DNA of 64,000 nucleotides, from positions 1 to 64,000 of the forward strand of contig NZ_OMOJ01000004.1 of NCBI RefSeq assembly GCF_900302505.1. Direction: 5' to 3'. The DNA comes from Pseudoprimorskyibacter insulae. Lineage in GTDB: Bacteria; Pseudomonadota; Alphaproteobacteria; Rhodobacterales; Rhodobacteraceae. This document shows, in pieces, positions 1 to 8,885 of the stretch (positions are counted from its first letter, which is position 1; each line of letters starts with the position of its first letter). The notes below the pieces were generated by a model. That model worked only from the letters and a program-made list of their open reading frames with translations, did no database searches and had not been told where the DNA came from. Position numbers and translations under genes: made by a program.

Positions 1-339
1 TAGCTATGTCAAAGAGCGCGGAGCCGAAACTCCAGAGACAAAAACCAGACCAGTGCGCCCTAACTTTCGGCGCGCCCGCCCGTCAATGCCTCAAAATTGT
101 CTGCCAAACTTCCCTCCGAAGCACCGCCCCGTCGTTCCGTCCGACCCGCCCCGCAGCGCCTCAGCGCCGCCGGTGAAGGGGGTTCTACGGTTAACTCACA
201 TCACCCGCAAGCAGTTTTTGCACCTGCATAGTGATTTTTTAAAAAAATCTCGAAAAACGACTAAATATCAGTCACTTAAATAGGCGTTTTTTCTGAAATT
301 TCTGACGCTAACACCTTGTTCACCACCTCCCCTCCCCTG

Positions 340-468
340 TGAATCGGTCCAATTCGCCCGCTGCATCGCGGCAAGACCGATTTACCCCCAGAGTTATCCA
401 CAAAATCACCGTGAATCGGCATGAATCATTCTGAATCGCTCCCCTCCCCCGCTAACATGACGTGAATC
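340..468 (+). repeat. Phased TGAATC (GANTC) direct repeats
   Basis: TGAATC occurs at 340-345, 412-417, 422-427, 432-437 and 463-468. The middle three copies have a 10-bp period, so they lie on one face of the helix, like iterons or a cooperative binding site. All contain GAATC, a CcrM-type GANTC site. Confidence 0.55.
394..402 (+). other. Consensus DnaA box TTATCCACA
   Basis: Exact match to the bacterial DnaA-box consensus. One exact 9-mer is expected about every second 64-kb window by chance on two strands, so its weight comes from sitting inside the GANTC cluster next to the AT-rich block. Confidence 0.5.
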
Positions 469-528
469 AGGGGCGGCTGTTTCAGACACGCTATGCTGCA
501 CCTGCACCAAAGCGTTCGGAGCCATCAA

Positions 529-1236
529 ATGTCCGACCATGAATACCGCACCACGGCCCTGTCCAAGGTCTATGGATCTGGCCCATCTGCCGTGCACGCC
601 CTGCGCGGGGTTGATCTGACCCTCCCGCCCGGAGAGATCGTCGTGCTGCTTGGCCCCTCGGGCAGTGGCAAGTCGACCTTGCTCAATATCCTTGGCGGGC
701 TCGACAGTGCCTCTAGCGGTCAGGCGTGGTTTCGCGATCAATGCCTGACCGACATGAGCGACACCGACCTGACCCGCTATCGTCGCAACCACATCGGCTT
801 TGTCTTTCAGTTCTACAATCTGATGCCCAGCCTAAGTGCACAGGAAAATGTCGAACTGGTGACCGAGATTGCGGACACCCCCATGGATGCGGGCGAGGCG
901 CTGGCAGTTGTGGGCTTAGGCGACCGGCAAGATCACTTTCCCGCGCAACTGTCTGGCGGGGAACAGCAGCGCGTGGCCATCGCCCGCGCCATCGCCAAAC
1001 AACCCGATGTTCTATTCTGCGACGAACCTACAGGCGCGCTGGATAGTGCGACGGGACGGTCGGTTCTGCGCGTGCTGCGCGATGTGAACGAACGTCTTGG
1101 CACGACCGTTCTTATGGTCACCCACGCCGCCAATACCGCCGCTATGGCCGACCGGGTCATTCACTTTGCTGACGGGGCCATTCGCGAGACCATTCGCAAC
1201 ACCGTCAAGAAAGCCCCCGAGGATATCGAATGGTAA
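529..1236 (+). CDS. ABC transporter ATP-binding protein (LolD/MacB-type)
   Basis: This is the ATPase subunit of a MacB/LolD-type ABC system, which couples ATP hydrolysis at the inner membrane to export or lipoprotein extraction. Visible motifs are Walker [10 protein letters not shown], signature [14 protein letters not shown], Walker [13 protein letters not shown] and the H-loop VTHA, in a chain of about 235 aa, normal for the family. An upstream ATG at 493 exists. The ATG at 529 is preferred because GGAG lies 7 nt before it and the conserved sequence starts there. It overlaps the permease gene by 7 bp (1230-1236) and heads a three-gene operon with that permease and an HlyD-like adaptor. Substrate unknown. 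Confidence 0.9.
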   Translation: MSDHEYRTTALSKVYGSGPSAVHALRGVDLTLPPGEIVVLLGPSGSGKSTLLNILGGLDSASSGQAWFRDQCLTDMSDTDLTRYRRNHIGFVFQFYNLMPSLSAQENVELVTEIADTPMDAGEALAVVGLGDRQDHFPAQLSGGEQQRVAIARAIAKQPDVLFCDEPTGALDSATGRSVLRVLRDVNERLGTTVLMVTHAANTAAMADRVIHFADGAIRETIRNTVKKAPEDIEW

Positions 1237-3596
1237 GCGCGCTTGACCGTAAGATGCTTCGCGATCTGTGGCGGATGAAGGGTCAGGCGGGGGCCATAGC
1301 CGTGGTCATCGCCGTGGGTGTCATGCTGCTGGTGATGACGCAAGGCTTGGTGCGGTCCTTGGAAGAAACCCGCGCCGCCTATTATGAGCGCTATCGGCTG
1401 GCCGATGTCTTTGCAGCCGTGTCGCGTGCCCCGGTGCAGGTGGTGCCTGAACTTCAGGCCCTGCCCGGCGTGTCCTTGGCCGAAGGCCGGATCATCGGCA
1501 GCGCCCTTATTGATATTCCTGGCCAGCCCCTGCCCGTTCGGGCGCAGGCCGTGTCCCTGCCCTTGGCCAATCGCGCCTCGCTCAATGAGGTGTACCTTGC
1601 CGCAGGCCGGATGCCGGGCCAAACTGCCCCCGATGAAATCCTGCTGCTGGAAAGCTTTGCCAAGGCCCATGCCCTGACCCCCGGCGATACGCTGCGGGCC
1701 ACGATGAATGGGGCGCTGCGCGACTACCGGATTGTCGGCCTCGCCGCCTCGCCCGAGTTTCTCTATACCACCGCCCCCGGCGAGTTGGTGCCAGATGACG
1801 CGCGGTTTGGCGTGATCTGGATGACCCGCCCCGCCATCGCCGCCCTGTTTGATATGGGCGGGGCCTTCAATCAGGCGCTGGTGTCCTTGGCACGCGGGGC
1901 CAATCCCGATGCCGCGCTGGACGCCATCGACCGGGTGCTTGCCCCCTATGGCGGCACCGGGGCCATCCCGCTGGAAGATCAGTTCTCAAACAAGTTCATC
2001 CAGCAGGAAATCACCGGATTGAAAGGATCAGGCGCAGTGGTGCCGCCGGTGTTCCTGTCGGTGGCGGCCTTCCTTCTATATGTGGTCATCACCCGCATGG
2101 TGCAGTCTGAACGTGAAGAGATCGGCCTGCTCAAGGCCTTTGGCTACACCAATTCCGAGGTCGGCACCCATTACTTCAAGTTCGTTCTGACCATCGCCAC
2201 CTTGGGCGCTTTGCTGGGCTGCCTTCTGGGCATAGCGGCGGGGCGGGCCATGGTTGGCATCTATGTGCAGTTCTACAAATTCCCATTTCTGGTCTTTTCG
2301 CTGGAACCGGCCTCCTTTGCGACGGGCGTTGCCGTGTCCATTCTGGCGGCATCGGCAGGCAGCATTCTGGTGCTGCGCAAGATCTTCGCCCTGCGCCCGG
2401 CCGAGGCGATGCGCCCCCCGGCCCCCGCCGACTATAGCGGCGGCGCACGTATGCCGGGCTGGCTGCGCGACCGGCTCGATCAGCCCAGCCGTATGGTGCT
2501 GCGCCGCCTGACCCATCAACCGGGGCGCATGGCCGGGGCGACCATTGGGATTGCGGCGGGCATGGGGCTGTCGCTGGCGATGATCACCATCTACGCCGGG
2601 TTTGACCGGACAGTAGACCTCAGCTTTCATGTCATCGACCGCAGCGATGCGACGATCACCTTTACCCATCCGCTGTCCGACACCGCACTGTTTGACCTGC
2701 GCCGCATTCCCGGCATCGAACGGACCGAAGCGCTGCGCGTCACGGCGGCGGTGTTCCACAATGGCCCGCGCAGCCATCAGGGCGCAATCAACGGCATGCC
2801 CCCCAAGGCTGAACTCTACCGCGCCCTTGATCCTAGCTATCAGGCCATCGACATTCCGCCCGAAGGGATCGTTCTGTCACTGGCCTTGGCAGCAACGCTG
2901 AAGGCCACAACCGGCGACATTATATGGGTCGATATCAAGGAAGGCAGCCAACCGCGCCTGCCCCTGCGGGTGGCGGGGGTGGCCGAAACGCTGGTCGGAT
3001 CGCCCGCCTATATGGATATGACCGAACTGAACCGCCTGCTGAAAACGCCGGGGCGCGTGTCGGGCGCTTATGTAACCCTGACCGAAGGGACCGAGGAACG
3101 GGTCTTTGCCGATCTTAAGGCCCTGCCCGCCGTGGCCGGAGTGACCTTGAAGGCGGAATCGCTGGCGTCGTTCGTCACAATGATGAACACCGGCGCCGGG
3201 ATGATCCGCTATGTGATGGGGGCCATCGCCTTTATCATCACCTTTGGCATTGTCTATAACGCCGCCCGCATCGCGCTTTCGGAACGGCTGCACGATCTGG
3301 CGGGGCTGCGGGTGCTCGGCTTTTCCCGGTCCGAGGCGGCCTTTGTCCTGCTGGGCGAATTGGCCGTTGTCACGCTGGTGGCCATTCCCATCGGGGCCGC
3401 TTTGGGCTTTGGGCTGGGACAGGTCATCGCCGCCGGATTCTCTACCGAATTCTACCAGATCCCCGTCGTGTTCCATCCCGCCAGCTATGGCGTGGCCATG
3501 GCGGTGGTTCTGGGCGCCGCCATCACCTCGGGGCTGTTGGTCAAGCGCGACTTGGATCGCGCCGACCTGATCGCAGCCCTCAAGACACGAGAGTAG
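1230..3596 (+). CDS. FtsX-like ABC transporter permease
   Basis: A 788-aa inner-membrane permease with two FtsX-type halves. One hydrophobic segment near residues 15-37 is followed by a large periplasmic domain and three segments around residues 270-390. The pattern repeats, with a segment near 435-455 and three more at about 655-780, giving eight predicted transmembrane helices. Large double-FtsX permeases of this kind work with a LolD-type ATPase and a periplasmic adaptor, exactly the neighbours found here. The start overlaps the ATPase stop and the HlyD gene follows after 2 bp, so the three genes are surely one operon. No outer-membrane TolC-like gene is adjacent. Cargo cannot be read from the sequence. 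Confidence 0.88.
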   Translation: MVSALDRKMLRDLWRMKGQAGAIAVVIAVGVMLLVMTQGLVRSLEETRAAYYERYRLADVFAAVSRAPVQVVPELQALPGVSLAEGRIIGSALIDIPGQPLPVRAQAVSLPLANRASLNEVYLAAGRMPGQTAPDEILLLESFAKAHALTPGDTLRATMNGALRDYRIVGLAASPEFLYTTAPGELVPDDARFGVIWMTRPAIAALFDMGGAFNQALVSLARGANPDAALDAIDRVLAPYGGTGAIPLEDQFSNKFIQQEITGLKGSGAVVPPVFLSVAAFLLYVVITRMVQSEREEIGLLKAFGYTNSEVGTHYFKFVLTIATLGALLGCLLGIAAGRAMVGIYVQFYKFPFLVFSLEPASFATGVAVSILAASAGSILVLRKIFALRPAEAMRPPAPADYSGGARMPGWLRDRLDQPSRMVLRRLTHQPGRMAGATIGIAAGMGLSLAMITIYAGFDRTVDLSFHVIDRSDATITFTHPLSDTALFDLRRIPGIERTEALRVTAAVFHNGPRSHQGAINGMPPKAELYRALDPSYQAIDIPPEGIVLSLALAATLKATTGDIIWVDIKEGSQPRLPLRVAGVAETLVGSPAYMDMTELNRLLKTPGRVSGAYVTLTEGTEERVFADLKALPAVAGVTLKAESLASFVTMMNTGAGMIRYVMGAIAFIITFGIVYNAARIALSERLHDLAGLRVLGFSRSEAAFVLLGELAVVTLVAIPIGAALGFGLGQVIAAGFSTEFYQIPVVFHPASYGVAMAVVLGAAITSGLLVKRDLDRADLIAALKTRE

Positions 3597-3598
3597 AC

Positions 3599-4828
3599 AT
3601 GAGCAAACAACGCAAACGCTCCCGCCTTGTTCTGAGCCTGATCGCCGCCACGCTGGTGGGCGGTGCGCTGACCGCCGCCTTCTGGCCGCGCCCGGTGCTG
3701 GTCGATATGGACCGCGTCACCACCGGCCCGATGAAGGTGACCATCGACGAAGAGGGCCGCACCCGCGTACGCGATCCCTATGTCGTCTCGACCCCGGTGG
3801 CCGGCCTGCTGCAACGGGTTGAGGTCGAACCGGGCGATGCCGTGCTGCAAGGCGTCACCGTTCTGGCCCATATGCACCCGACCAACCCGTCGGTTCTGGA
3901 TGTGCGCACGCGCGAACAAGCCAATGCCGCCGTCACCGCCGCCGAGGCCGCGCTCAGGGTGGCCCGCGCCGATCTTAGCGCCGCGCAGGCGCAGACGGAT
4001 CTGGCCGAAAGTGAACTGGCCCGCACCCGCGAACTAACCGCCAAGGGCATTGCCTCTGACGCAGCGCTGGACCGCGCCGAACAGGCCGCTCGCCTGGCCC
4101 GCACCGGTGTGGACACAGCCGAGGCGGCCATTTCCATGCGCGAGGCCGAGGTGACCAACGCCCGCGCCCAACTGATCGGCTTTGACGACCAAGGTCTGGC
4201 AAAGGCCCTTGGCGGGCAAGAGGACATCCCCCTTTACGCCCCCACCGATGGCCGCGTGCTTCAAGTCTTCCAACGCAGCGAAACCACCCTGCCCGCCGGG
4301 GCCCAAGTGATGGAAATCGGCGATATCACCGGCGATCTTGAGGTGACGGCGGAACTGCTGTCGACCGATGCGGTGCAGGTCAAACCCGGCCTGCCCGTGC
4401 TGATCGAAAACTGGGGCGGCGGCACCACGCTGCAAGGCACGGTTCAACGCATCGACCCGTTTGGCGTGACAAAATATTCCGCGCTTGGGGTCGAAGAACA
4501 GCGCGTCGCCGTGTCGATCCTGTTCACCGGCCCGCCCGAGGACCGCGCCGCGCTTGGCCATGGCTATCGCGTGGATGTGCGCATTATCACGTGGACGTCA
4601 GACGATGCGCTGCGGGTTCCGGCCTCAGCCCTGTTCCGCGACCGCGACGGCTGGGCCGTCTTTGCCGTTGTCGATGGGCTGGCCGTGCTGCGCAAGGTCG
4701 ACCTTGGAGCAAACAACGGGATCGAGGCGCAGGTGCTGTCGGGCCTTGCCGACGGGGACCAAGTGGTGATCTACCCGTCCGAGGCGGTGACGGATGGCGC
4801 GCAAATCGCGCCGCGCGTCATTCAGTAG
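3599..4828 (+). CDS. HlyD/MacA-type periplasmic adaptor protein
   Basis: A 409-aa membrane-fusion protein, the periplasmic bridge of the tripartite ABC exporter encoded just upstream. An N-terminal membrane anchor (about residues 10-30) is followed by a split biotinyl-lipoyl motif. Between its halves lies an Ala/Glu/Arg-rich coiled-coil hairpin (about residues 95-190), then beta-barrel and membrane-proximal domains. The tail overlaps the 3' end of the convergent lipoprotein gene by 11 bp. In MacA-like systems this protein links the permease to an outer-membrane channel. None is encoded in the window, so a TolC elsewhere is assumed. Confidence 0.88.
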   Translation: MSKQRKRSRLVLSLIAATLVGGALTAAFWPRPVLVDMDRVTTGPMKVTIDEEGRTRVRDPYVVSTPVAGLLQRVEVEPGDAVLQGVTVLAHMHPTNPSVLDVRTREQANAAVTAAEAALRVARADLSAAQAQTDLAESELARTRELTAKGIASDAALDRAEQAARLARTGVDTAEAAISMREAEVTNARAQLIGFDDQGLAKALGGQEDIPLYAPTDGRVLQVFQRSETTLPAGAQVMEIGDITGDLEVTAELLSTDAVQVKPGLPVLIENWGGGTTLQGTVQRIDPFGVTKYSALGVEEQRVAVSILFTGPPEDRAALGHGYRVDVRIITWTSDDALRVPASALFRDRDGWAVFAVVDGLAVLRKVDLGANNGIEAQVLSGLADGDQVVIYPSEAVTDGAQIAPRVIQ

Positions 4829-5273
4829 CCCGGCGCAGGCGCGTCAGGTCATAGCCGTACCAATCCAGAATCTCATGCGCCGCGCTTCGCCGGTCGGGGG
4901 CCAGCGCCCCGCCCCGGTTCATCACAAAGACCATCCGGCCCGCTGGATCGCCAAGGGCGGCGGTGCGATAGCCCACATCCACCCAATGCAGCCAAAGCTG
5001 TTTGCCGTCGTGGCTATACCGGCCATCGCCGATGGCGTGATACACCGCATTGCCCAGCGTGATCCGATCATCGCGGACTATTACGCCCAGCCCCACCGGC
5101 ACGCCCGCCGCTTCAGCAATCCTCCAATCACCGCGCAATTGCGCCACATCGGAACCGGTGCGCGATGCCACCACCGCCGTTGGGTTGCGCAGCGGCACGC
5201 TGTCTTGGCGCGCGGCGGGGCCAGACTGACACGCAGCCAGCGCCGCGACCGCAATCAGCGACATGCCCCTCAT
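4818..5273 (-). CDS. Lipocalin-like outer-membrane lipoprotein
   Basis: A 151-aa lipoprotein. The start at 5273 gives a short basic-hydrophobic signal peptide with lipobox LAAC, and ATG overlaps the stop of the upstream SGNH hydrolase gene (ATGA), so the two are translationally coupled. The body holds a GDW motif early and ends GYDLTRLRR, like the C-terminus of bacterial lipocalins (Blc family). The protein is shorter than typical Blc and the classical GTWYE block is only partly recognisable, so the family call is tentative. The open frame extends further upstream, but that part is antisense or out-of-frame to the hydrolase gene. Confidence 0.6.
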   Translation of the reverse strand: MRGMSLIAVAALAACQSGPAARQDSVPLRNPTAVVASRTGSDVAQLRGDWRIAEAAGVPVGLGVIVRDDRITLGNAVYHAIGDGRYSHDGKQLWLHWVDVGYRTAALGDPAGRMVFVMNRGGALAPDRRSAAHEILDWYGYDLTRLRRATE

Positions 5274-5899
5274 GCAGAAAGCGCCTGCCGCACGGCCCCG
5301 GCCATAACCGCGCCAAAGGCGTGATGCGCCTCGGCATCCCAATGCACCCCGTCCACCGGAGAAACGGTCACCGTCTGGCCTGCATCGACAAAGCTGCAAC
5401 CGGTGCGTTCCGCCATCGCCTGCAAATGCGCGGCAAGCCCCTGCTGACGGGCAACCGCCCCGGCAAAGACATCGACCAAGGTTCCGCATTCCTGAACCGG
5501 CGCTGGGGCCACCACCATGACGCGGGGGGCCGTACCCGATTGCTGCACCTCAACCACCAGCCGTTCCACCGATCGGCTGATTTCATAGGCGGTGACCGAA
5601 AAGCGCGATTTCAGATCGTTCGTGCCAAGCATGATGACCACCAGATCAAGCGGTTTATGACTGTGCAGCACCGCAGGCAGAACCGTCGCACCATTGCGCA
5701 TCCCGCCTTCGACCATGTCATCATGCACCGTGGTCCGGCCCGGCAACCCTTCGGAGATCACCTGATAGGCATCGCCCAAATCCGCCGCCATCGCATCGGG
5801 CCAACGATCCCCCGAGCCATGCCGATTCCCGATTCCGGGGCAGGTCATCGGCATACTGCCGTGGGTATTGCTGTCGCCATAGCACAAGATCACCGGCAT
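5270..5899 (-). CDS. SGNH/GDSL family hydrolase (arylesterase-like)
   Basis: A 209-aa serine esterase of the SGNH superfamily. Block I is GDSNTHG (nucleophile Ser near residue 10), block II contains the Gly of SEGLPGRTT, block III is LGTNDLK with the oxyanion Asn, and block V is the DGVHW Asp-x-x-His. All four catalytic blocks are intact, so the enzyme should be active on acyl esters, probably small or carbohydrate-linked. No signal peptide is evident, so it is likely cytoplasmic. A GGAG ribosome site precedes the ATG. It is coupled to the downstream lipoprotein gene by a 4-bp overlap. The substrate cannot be predicted. Confidence 0.85.
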   Translation of the reverse strand: MPVILCYGDSNTHGSMPMTCPGIGNRHGSGDRWPDAMAADLGDAYQVISEGLPGRTTVHDDMVEGGMRNGATVLPAVLHSHKPLDLVVIMLGTNDLKSRFSVTAYEISRSVERLVVEVQQSGTAPRVMVVAPAPVQECGTLVDVFAGAVARQQGLAAHLQAMAERTGCSFVDAGQTVTVSPVDGVHWDAEAHHAFGAVMAGAVRQALSA

Positions 5900-6130
5900 C
5901 TAACGCTCCTTTGTATTAAGGTGCGCTAAAATGATGAATCGCACCTATCCTTTTTGGTCAACCCGGATACCGCGAAAGAAAGCGTTTCGGTTCTATCGTC
6001 TATTGCGGGCATGAAATCACCGCATTTGTTTCTCGGGTCTGCCTTGATGTGGCATAAATCATGACAAGTTTCTTCATCATTTTCGATCAACCTAGAAAAA
6101 CCAGTAAGGCTGATCGGCGAACGGGCAGAT

Positions 6131-6355
6131 ATGCAAACCAAGGGCACCATACTTCCCCTGCACCATGGCGGGGCCGTTTCTGAAAACGCGCGGCGGCGGG
6201 TGTTTGGCCTGCTGGGCCAACGGGCCAATCAGGCGCGCTTTGCCGAAGTGCAGGATCTGGCTCATGATGAAGTGCGTGTTCTGCCGCCGCAAATCGCCCG
6301 CCGCATTCAATCGGCGGCGCTTGCCTCGTTCGGGATTTCCCGCACGGACGGTTAA
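6131..6355 (+). CDS. Small hypothetical protein
   Basis: A possible 74-aa product lying in the gap between the SGNH hydrolase gene and rlmE. Third codon positions are mostly G or C, as in the real genes of this window. The predicted product is basic and helical in its second half, without signal peptide or membrane segment. It overlaps the 3' end of rlmE by 4 bp tail to tail. There is no strong ribosome site, and no family is recognised. It may be a chance frame. Confidence 0.35.
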   Translation: MQTKGTILPLHHGGAVSENARRRVFGLLGQRANQARFAEVQDLAHDEVRVLPPQIARRIQSAALASFGISRTDG

Positions 6356-7080
6356 ACGTCAGGCCCGCCGCGGAACCCGGTTGCCACCACGAATTTCTCA
6401 GAACTGTCGGACCGCGACGACGGCGGCTTGACGTTGACGACCTTGGTAAAGGCGTTCTTCAGGATTTTCTGCAATTCGCCCTCGGCCCCGCCAGCCAGAA
6501 CCTTGGCGACAAAGGTGCCGCCCTCTTCCAGCACGTCAAAGGCGAAATAGGCCGCCGTTTCGCACAGGGTGATAATGCGCAGGTGGTCCGTTTGCTTGTG
6601 CCCGGATGATGCCGCCGCCATATCCGACATGACCACATCGGCCTTGCCGCCCAGCCAGCCCTTGACCAGTTCCTCGGCGTCTTCGCTTAGAAAATCAAGC
6701 TGATGGATCTCGGCCCCGGCAATCGGTTCGACCTCTTGCAGATCGACGCCCAGCACCATGCCAACCGCCTTGCCAGACCTTTCACCCATCGAGTTCACGC
6801 GCTTGACCGCCACCTGACACCAGCCACCTGGCGCACAGCCAAGATCAACCACACGAGCGCCCGGCACGAGAAAGCGGAACTTGTCGTCCAGCTCCATGAT
6901 CTTGAAGGCCGCGCGACCACGGTAACCTTCGGTTTGCGCGCGTTTCACATAAGGGTCGTTCAATTGGCGTTGCAACCAACGGGTTGACGACAGGCTGCGC
7001 CCGCGAGCGGTCTTGACCTTCACCTTCAGATCGCGCTGACCACGCCCCGAGGTGTTTTTGCCAGTGGGTTTCTTGGCCAT
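6352..7080 (-). CDS. rlmE: 23S rRNA (uridine-2'-O-)-methyltransferase RlmE
   Basis: RrmJ/FtsJ-family enzyme that 2'-O-methylates the A-loop uridine of 23S rRNA (U2552 in E. coli) late in 50S assembly. The SAM-binding motif CAPGGW, the VMSDMA Asp, the VAKVLAGG Lys and the [11 protein letters not shown] Glu region give the K-D-K-E catalytic set. The start at MAKK (7080) is chosen because GAGG lies just upstream. A second in-frame ATG at 7098 would add six residues. The Lys/Arg-rich N-terminus is usual for alphaproteobacterial RlmE. It follows ppx/gppA on the same strand after a 90-bp gap that contains a hairpin. Confidence 0.92.
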   Translation of the reverse strand: MAKKPTGKNTSGRGQRDLKVKVKTARGRSLSSTRWLQRQLNDPYVKRAQTEGYRGRAAFKIMELDDKFRFLVPGARVVDLGCAPGGWCQVAVKRVNSMGERSGKAVGMVLGVDLQEVEPIAGAEIHQLDFLSEDAEELVKGWLGGKADVVMSDMAAASSGHKQTDHLRIITLCETAAYFAFDVLEEGGTFVAKVLAGGAEGELQKILKNAFTKVVNVKPPSSRSDSSEKFVVATGFRGGPDV

Positions 7081-7115
7081 GCCCGCCTCTTTCGTCATTC
7101 ATCCAACAGTCAAAG

Positions 7116-7134
7116 ATCCTGCGCACAGCAGGAT
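7116..7134 (-). other. Perfect hairpin between ppx/gppA and rlmE
   Basis: ATCCTGC - GCACA - GCAGGAT is a 7-bp perfect stem with a 5-nt loop. On the minus strand it follows ppx/gppA by about 40 nt and precedes rlmE. There is no proper U-tract, so it is a weak terminator at best, or an RNA-processing or stabilising element. Confidence 0.4.
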
Positions 7135-7170
7135 TTCGCACCCGCCGCACAGCAAGGCACAGCCTCTATA

Positions 7171-8283
7171 TTAAAACGGGCCGTCCTCCAAGACACCATC
7201 GGCAGACATCTGCGCATAGAGCAGCCCTTCGCGCAGACCGCGATCCGCGACCGACAGACGATCCGTCGGCCAGCAGCGCAGCAGTGCCTGCAAAATCGCC
7301 GAGCCGGACATAATGAGCGCATGGCGGTCTTGCCCAATGCGCGGATCTTTGCGGCGGCCCACCGGCCCCATGGCCAGATAGCGTTCGATCACCGCCTCGA
7401 TCTGGTCCGAGGTCATGCGCAGCCCGTCCACCTTGGTCCGGTCATAGCGTTTCAGCCCAAGATGCGAGGCCGCAACCGTGGTCACCGTCCCCGACGTGCC
7501 GACAATCTGAAACCCTTCGCGGGCCTGCACATCTTTATAGGGCGCAAATTCCGACAGGTTTTCCTCAAAGAACCAGCTCATGAGCGCATAGCGGGCGGCG
7601 TCGTCTTCAACATCGGCAAACTGGTCACGCAGCGTGGCCACGCCCAAAGGCACCGAAATCCAATCCACCACCTTGGCAGCCGGAAACGGGCTGTCGATGG
7701 TATGAAACCCGGCGTGCAGGCGCATGATGGCGCGGGGCCGGTCATGGCGCGGAACGGAACTCAGGTCGATCCACACCAATTCTGTGCTGCCACCGCCGAT
7801 ATCCACCACCAACAACTGTTCGGTCTTGGTGCTGACCAGCGGCGCACAGGAAATCACGGCAAGCCGGGCTTCTTCCTCCGGCTGGATGATTTCCAACTGC
7901 AGGCCGGTTTCACGGCGCACCCGTTTGATGAATTCGCGCGAATTGCGGGCGCGGCGGCACGCCTCGGTTGCGACAAGGCGCATCCGTTTGACTTTGTGGC
8001 GTTTGATCTTCTGCTGACAGATGCGCAAAGCCGCAATCGTGCGCCCCATGGACGCCCGGCTAAGCTGGCCTGTCTTTTCAAGCCCTGCCCCCAATTGGAC
8101 AGACTTGGAAAAACTATCAACCACATGGAACTGACTGCCATTTGGCTGGGCAATCAGCATCCGACAACTGTTTGTTCCCAAGTCCAGCGCGGCATACAGC
8201 TCGGCTGGGTCGGGTCGATTCGGCGCGGGGCTCTCAACCGGTTTCGGGAATGCGCCCGCACCTTTGGGTCGCCTTGGCGCCAT
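7171..8283 (-). CDS. Ppx/GppA phosphatase family protein
   Basis: A 370-aa exopolyphosphatase/guanosine-pentaphosphatase family enzyme of the ASKHA fold. The phosphate-1 loop ALDLGTNSCRMLIA is near residue 32, and phosphate-2 VDIGGGSTELV lies about 130 residues later. It would hydrolyse polyphosphate or pppGpp and so tune stress signalling. The length fits the shorter alphaproteobacterial single-module form, without the C-terminal HD domain of E. coli Ppx. Transcription runs towards rlmE, and an operon is plausible. Which of the two substrates it prefers cannot be told from sequence. Confidence 0.88.
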   Translation of the reverse strand: MAPRRPKGAGAFPKPVESPAPNRPDPAELYAALDLGTNSCRMLIAQPNGSQFHVVDSFSKSVQLGAGLEKTGQLSRASMGRTIAALRICQQKIKRHKVKRMRLVATEACRRARNSREFIKRVRRETGLQLEIIQPEEEARLAVISCAPLVSTKTEQLLVVDIGGGSTELVWIDLSSVPRHDRPRAIMRLHAGFHTIDSPFPAAKVVDWISVPLGVATLRDQFADVEDDAARYALMSWFFEENLSEFAPYKDVQAREGFQIVGTSGTVTTVAASHLGLKRYDRTKVDGLRMTSDQIEAVIERYLAMGPVGRRKDPRIGQDRHALIMSGSAILQALLRCWPTDRLSVADRGLREGLLYAQMSADGVLEDGPF

Positions 8284-8556
8284 GACTTTGCGCCTTCCGA
8301 ATTATGAACTTACCCCCAAGATACGCCTTGCCCGCCCCCCTCGCAAGCATCTTGATCGGGGATGTGGCGGCAAGTTTCGCGCCCCCATCCGATTCAACTT
8401 AATGCTGAGAATTTTTCCACTCTGGCCCTGTGGCGCATATCGCCTGCCCCGCGTACAACACCGGCGTCGCTCATTGCGCGGCAACTGTCGAAATCCGACC
8501 CTGACGCGCGGCGCTGCCGCAGTAGGACAGGGGATATCGGAAAAGGGGAATCACAT

Positions 8557-8854
8557 ATGCCCGACGTCACCATCGTCTACTGGCGCGATATTCCGGCTCA
8601 GGTCATCGTGGGCAAAGGGCGCCGTGCGTCCAAAGTCCAGCTGCCCGAACGGTTCGAGCAGGCGATTGACCGGGCCGCGATGAAAGTCGGGGCCTCGGAC
8701 ACGGATGCCTATCTGGCAGAGTGGCGCAAAGCCCCCCCCCTATTCCGTTGACGGAGACGCCCCAGAGGTGGCCGCGGCCGAAGCCGCCCGCCTTGAGGCA
8801 GAGTTTGATCAGGACCGTATCAAGGCCCTGATCGCCAACGACGGTTGGGCCTGA
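8557..8854 (+). pseudogene. Virulence-factor family small protein, frameshifted at a C9 run
   Basis: The gene starts at 8557 (MPDVTIVYWRDIP) behind a GGGGA ribosome site. The reading frame stops early just after a run of nine C at 8732-8740. Removing one C restores an uninterrupted frame (KAPPYSVDGD and on to DGWA, stop 8852-8854) of 98 aa, the expected size and ending of the small 'virulence factor' (PF13769-type) proteins that, from memory, precede MTHFR-like genes in roseobacters. The total span is 99 codons plus one base, so there is exactly one extra base. It is the first gene of the one-carbon operon, 31 bp ahead of the MTHFR start. The lesion may be a base-calling error, a real mutation, or slippage-dependent expression. 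Confidence 0.75.
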
Positions 8855-8885
8855 GGCCCACGCGATGAGCACATGGGAGGCCTTG

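Larger units (their letters stand above)
1..492. promoter_or_regulatory. Gene-free origin-like or regulatory region
   Basis: No convincing gene is visible here. The stretch holds an AT-rich block at 231-300 with a near-palindrome (233-249, GATTTTTT then AAAAAAATC), a perfect DnaA box at 394-402 and five TGAATC motifs at 340, 412, 422, 432 and 463, three of them exactly 10 bp apart. Each TGAATC contains a GANTC site, the target of the CcrM methyltransferase in alphaproteobacteria. Two C-rich tracts (about 327-339 and 437-450) flank the repeats. The combination resembles a replication origin or a methylation-sensitive promoter. It may equally be the long 5' region of the ABC operon or of an unseen gene to the left. 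Confidence 0.45.

Noticed and set aside
53-283. 76-codon frame in the left gene-free region
   Set aside because: Pro/Arg-rich at first and Lys-rich at the end, following the base composition of the DNA; no ribosome site and poor third-position bias.
6050-6075. FNR/FnrL box (TTGAT half-site)
   Set aside because: Only one half-site; the second half ATCAA is absent at the required spacing.
8400-8556. SAH or SAM riboswitch ahead of the one-carbon operon
   Set aside because: A GCGGC-GCT-GCCGC hairpin is present but none of the conserved aptamer sequences could be aligned by eye.
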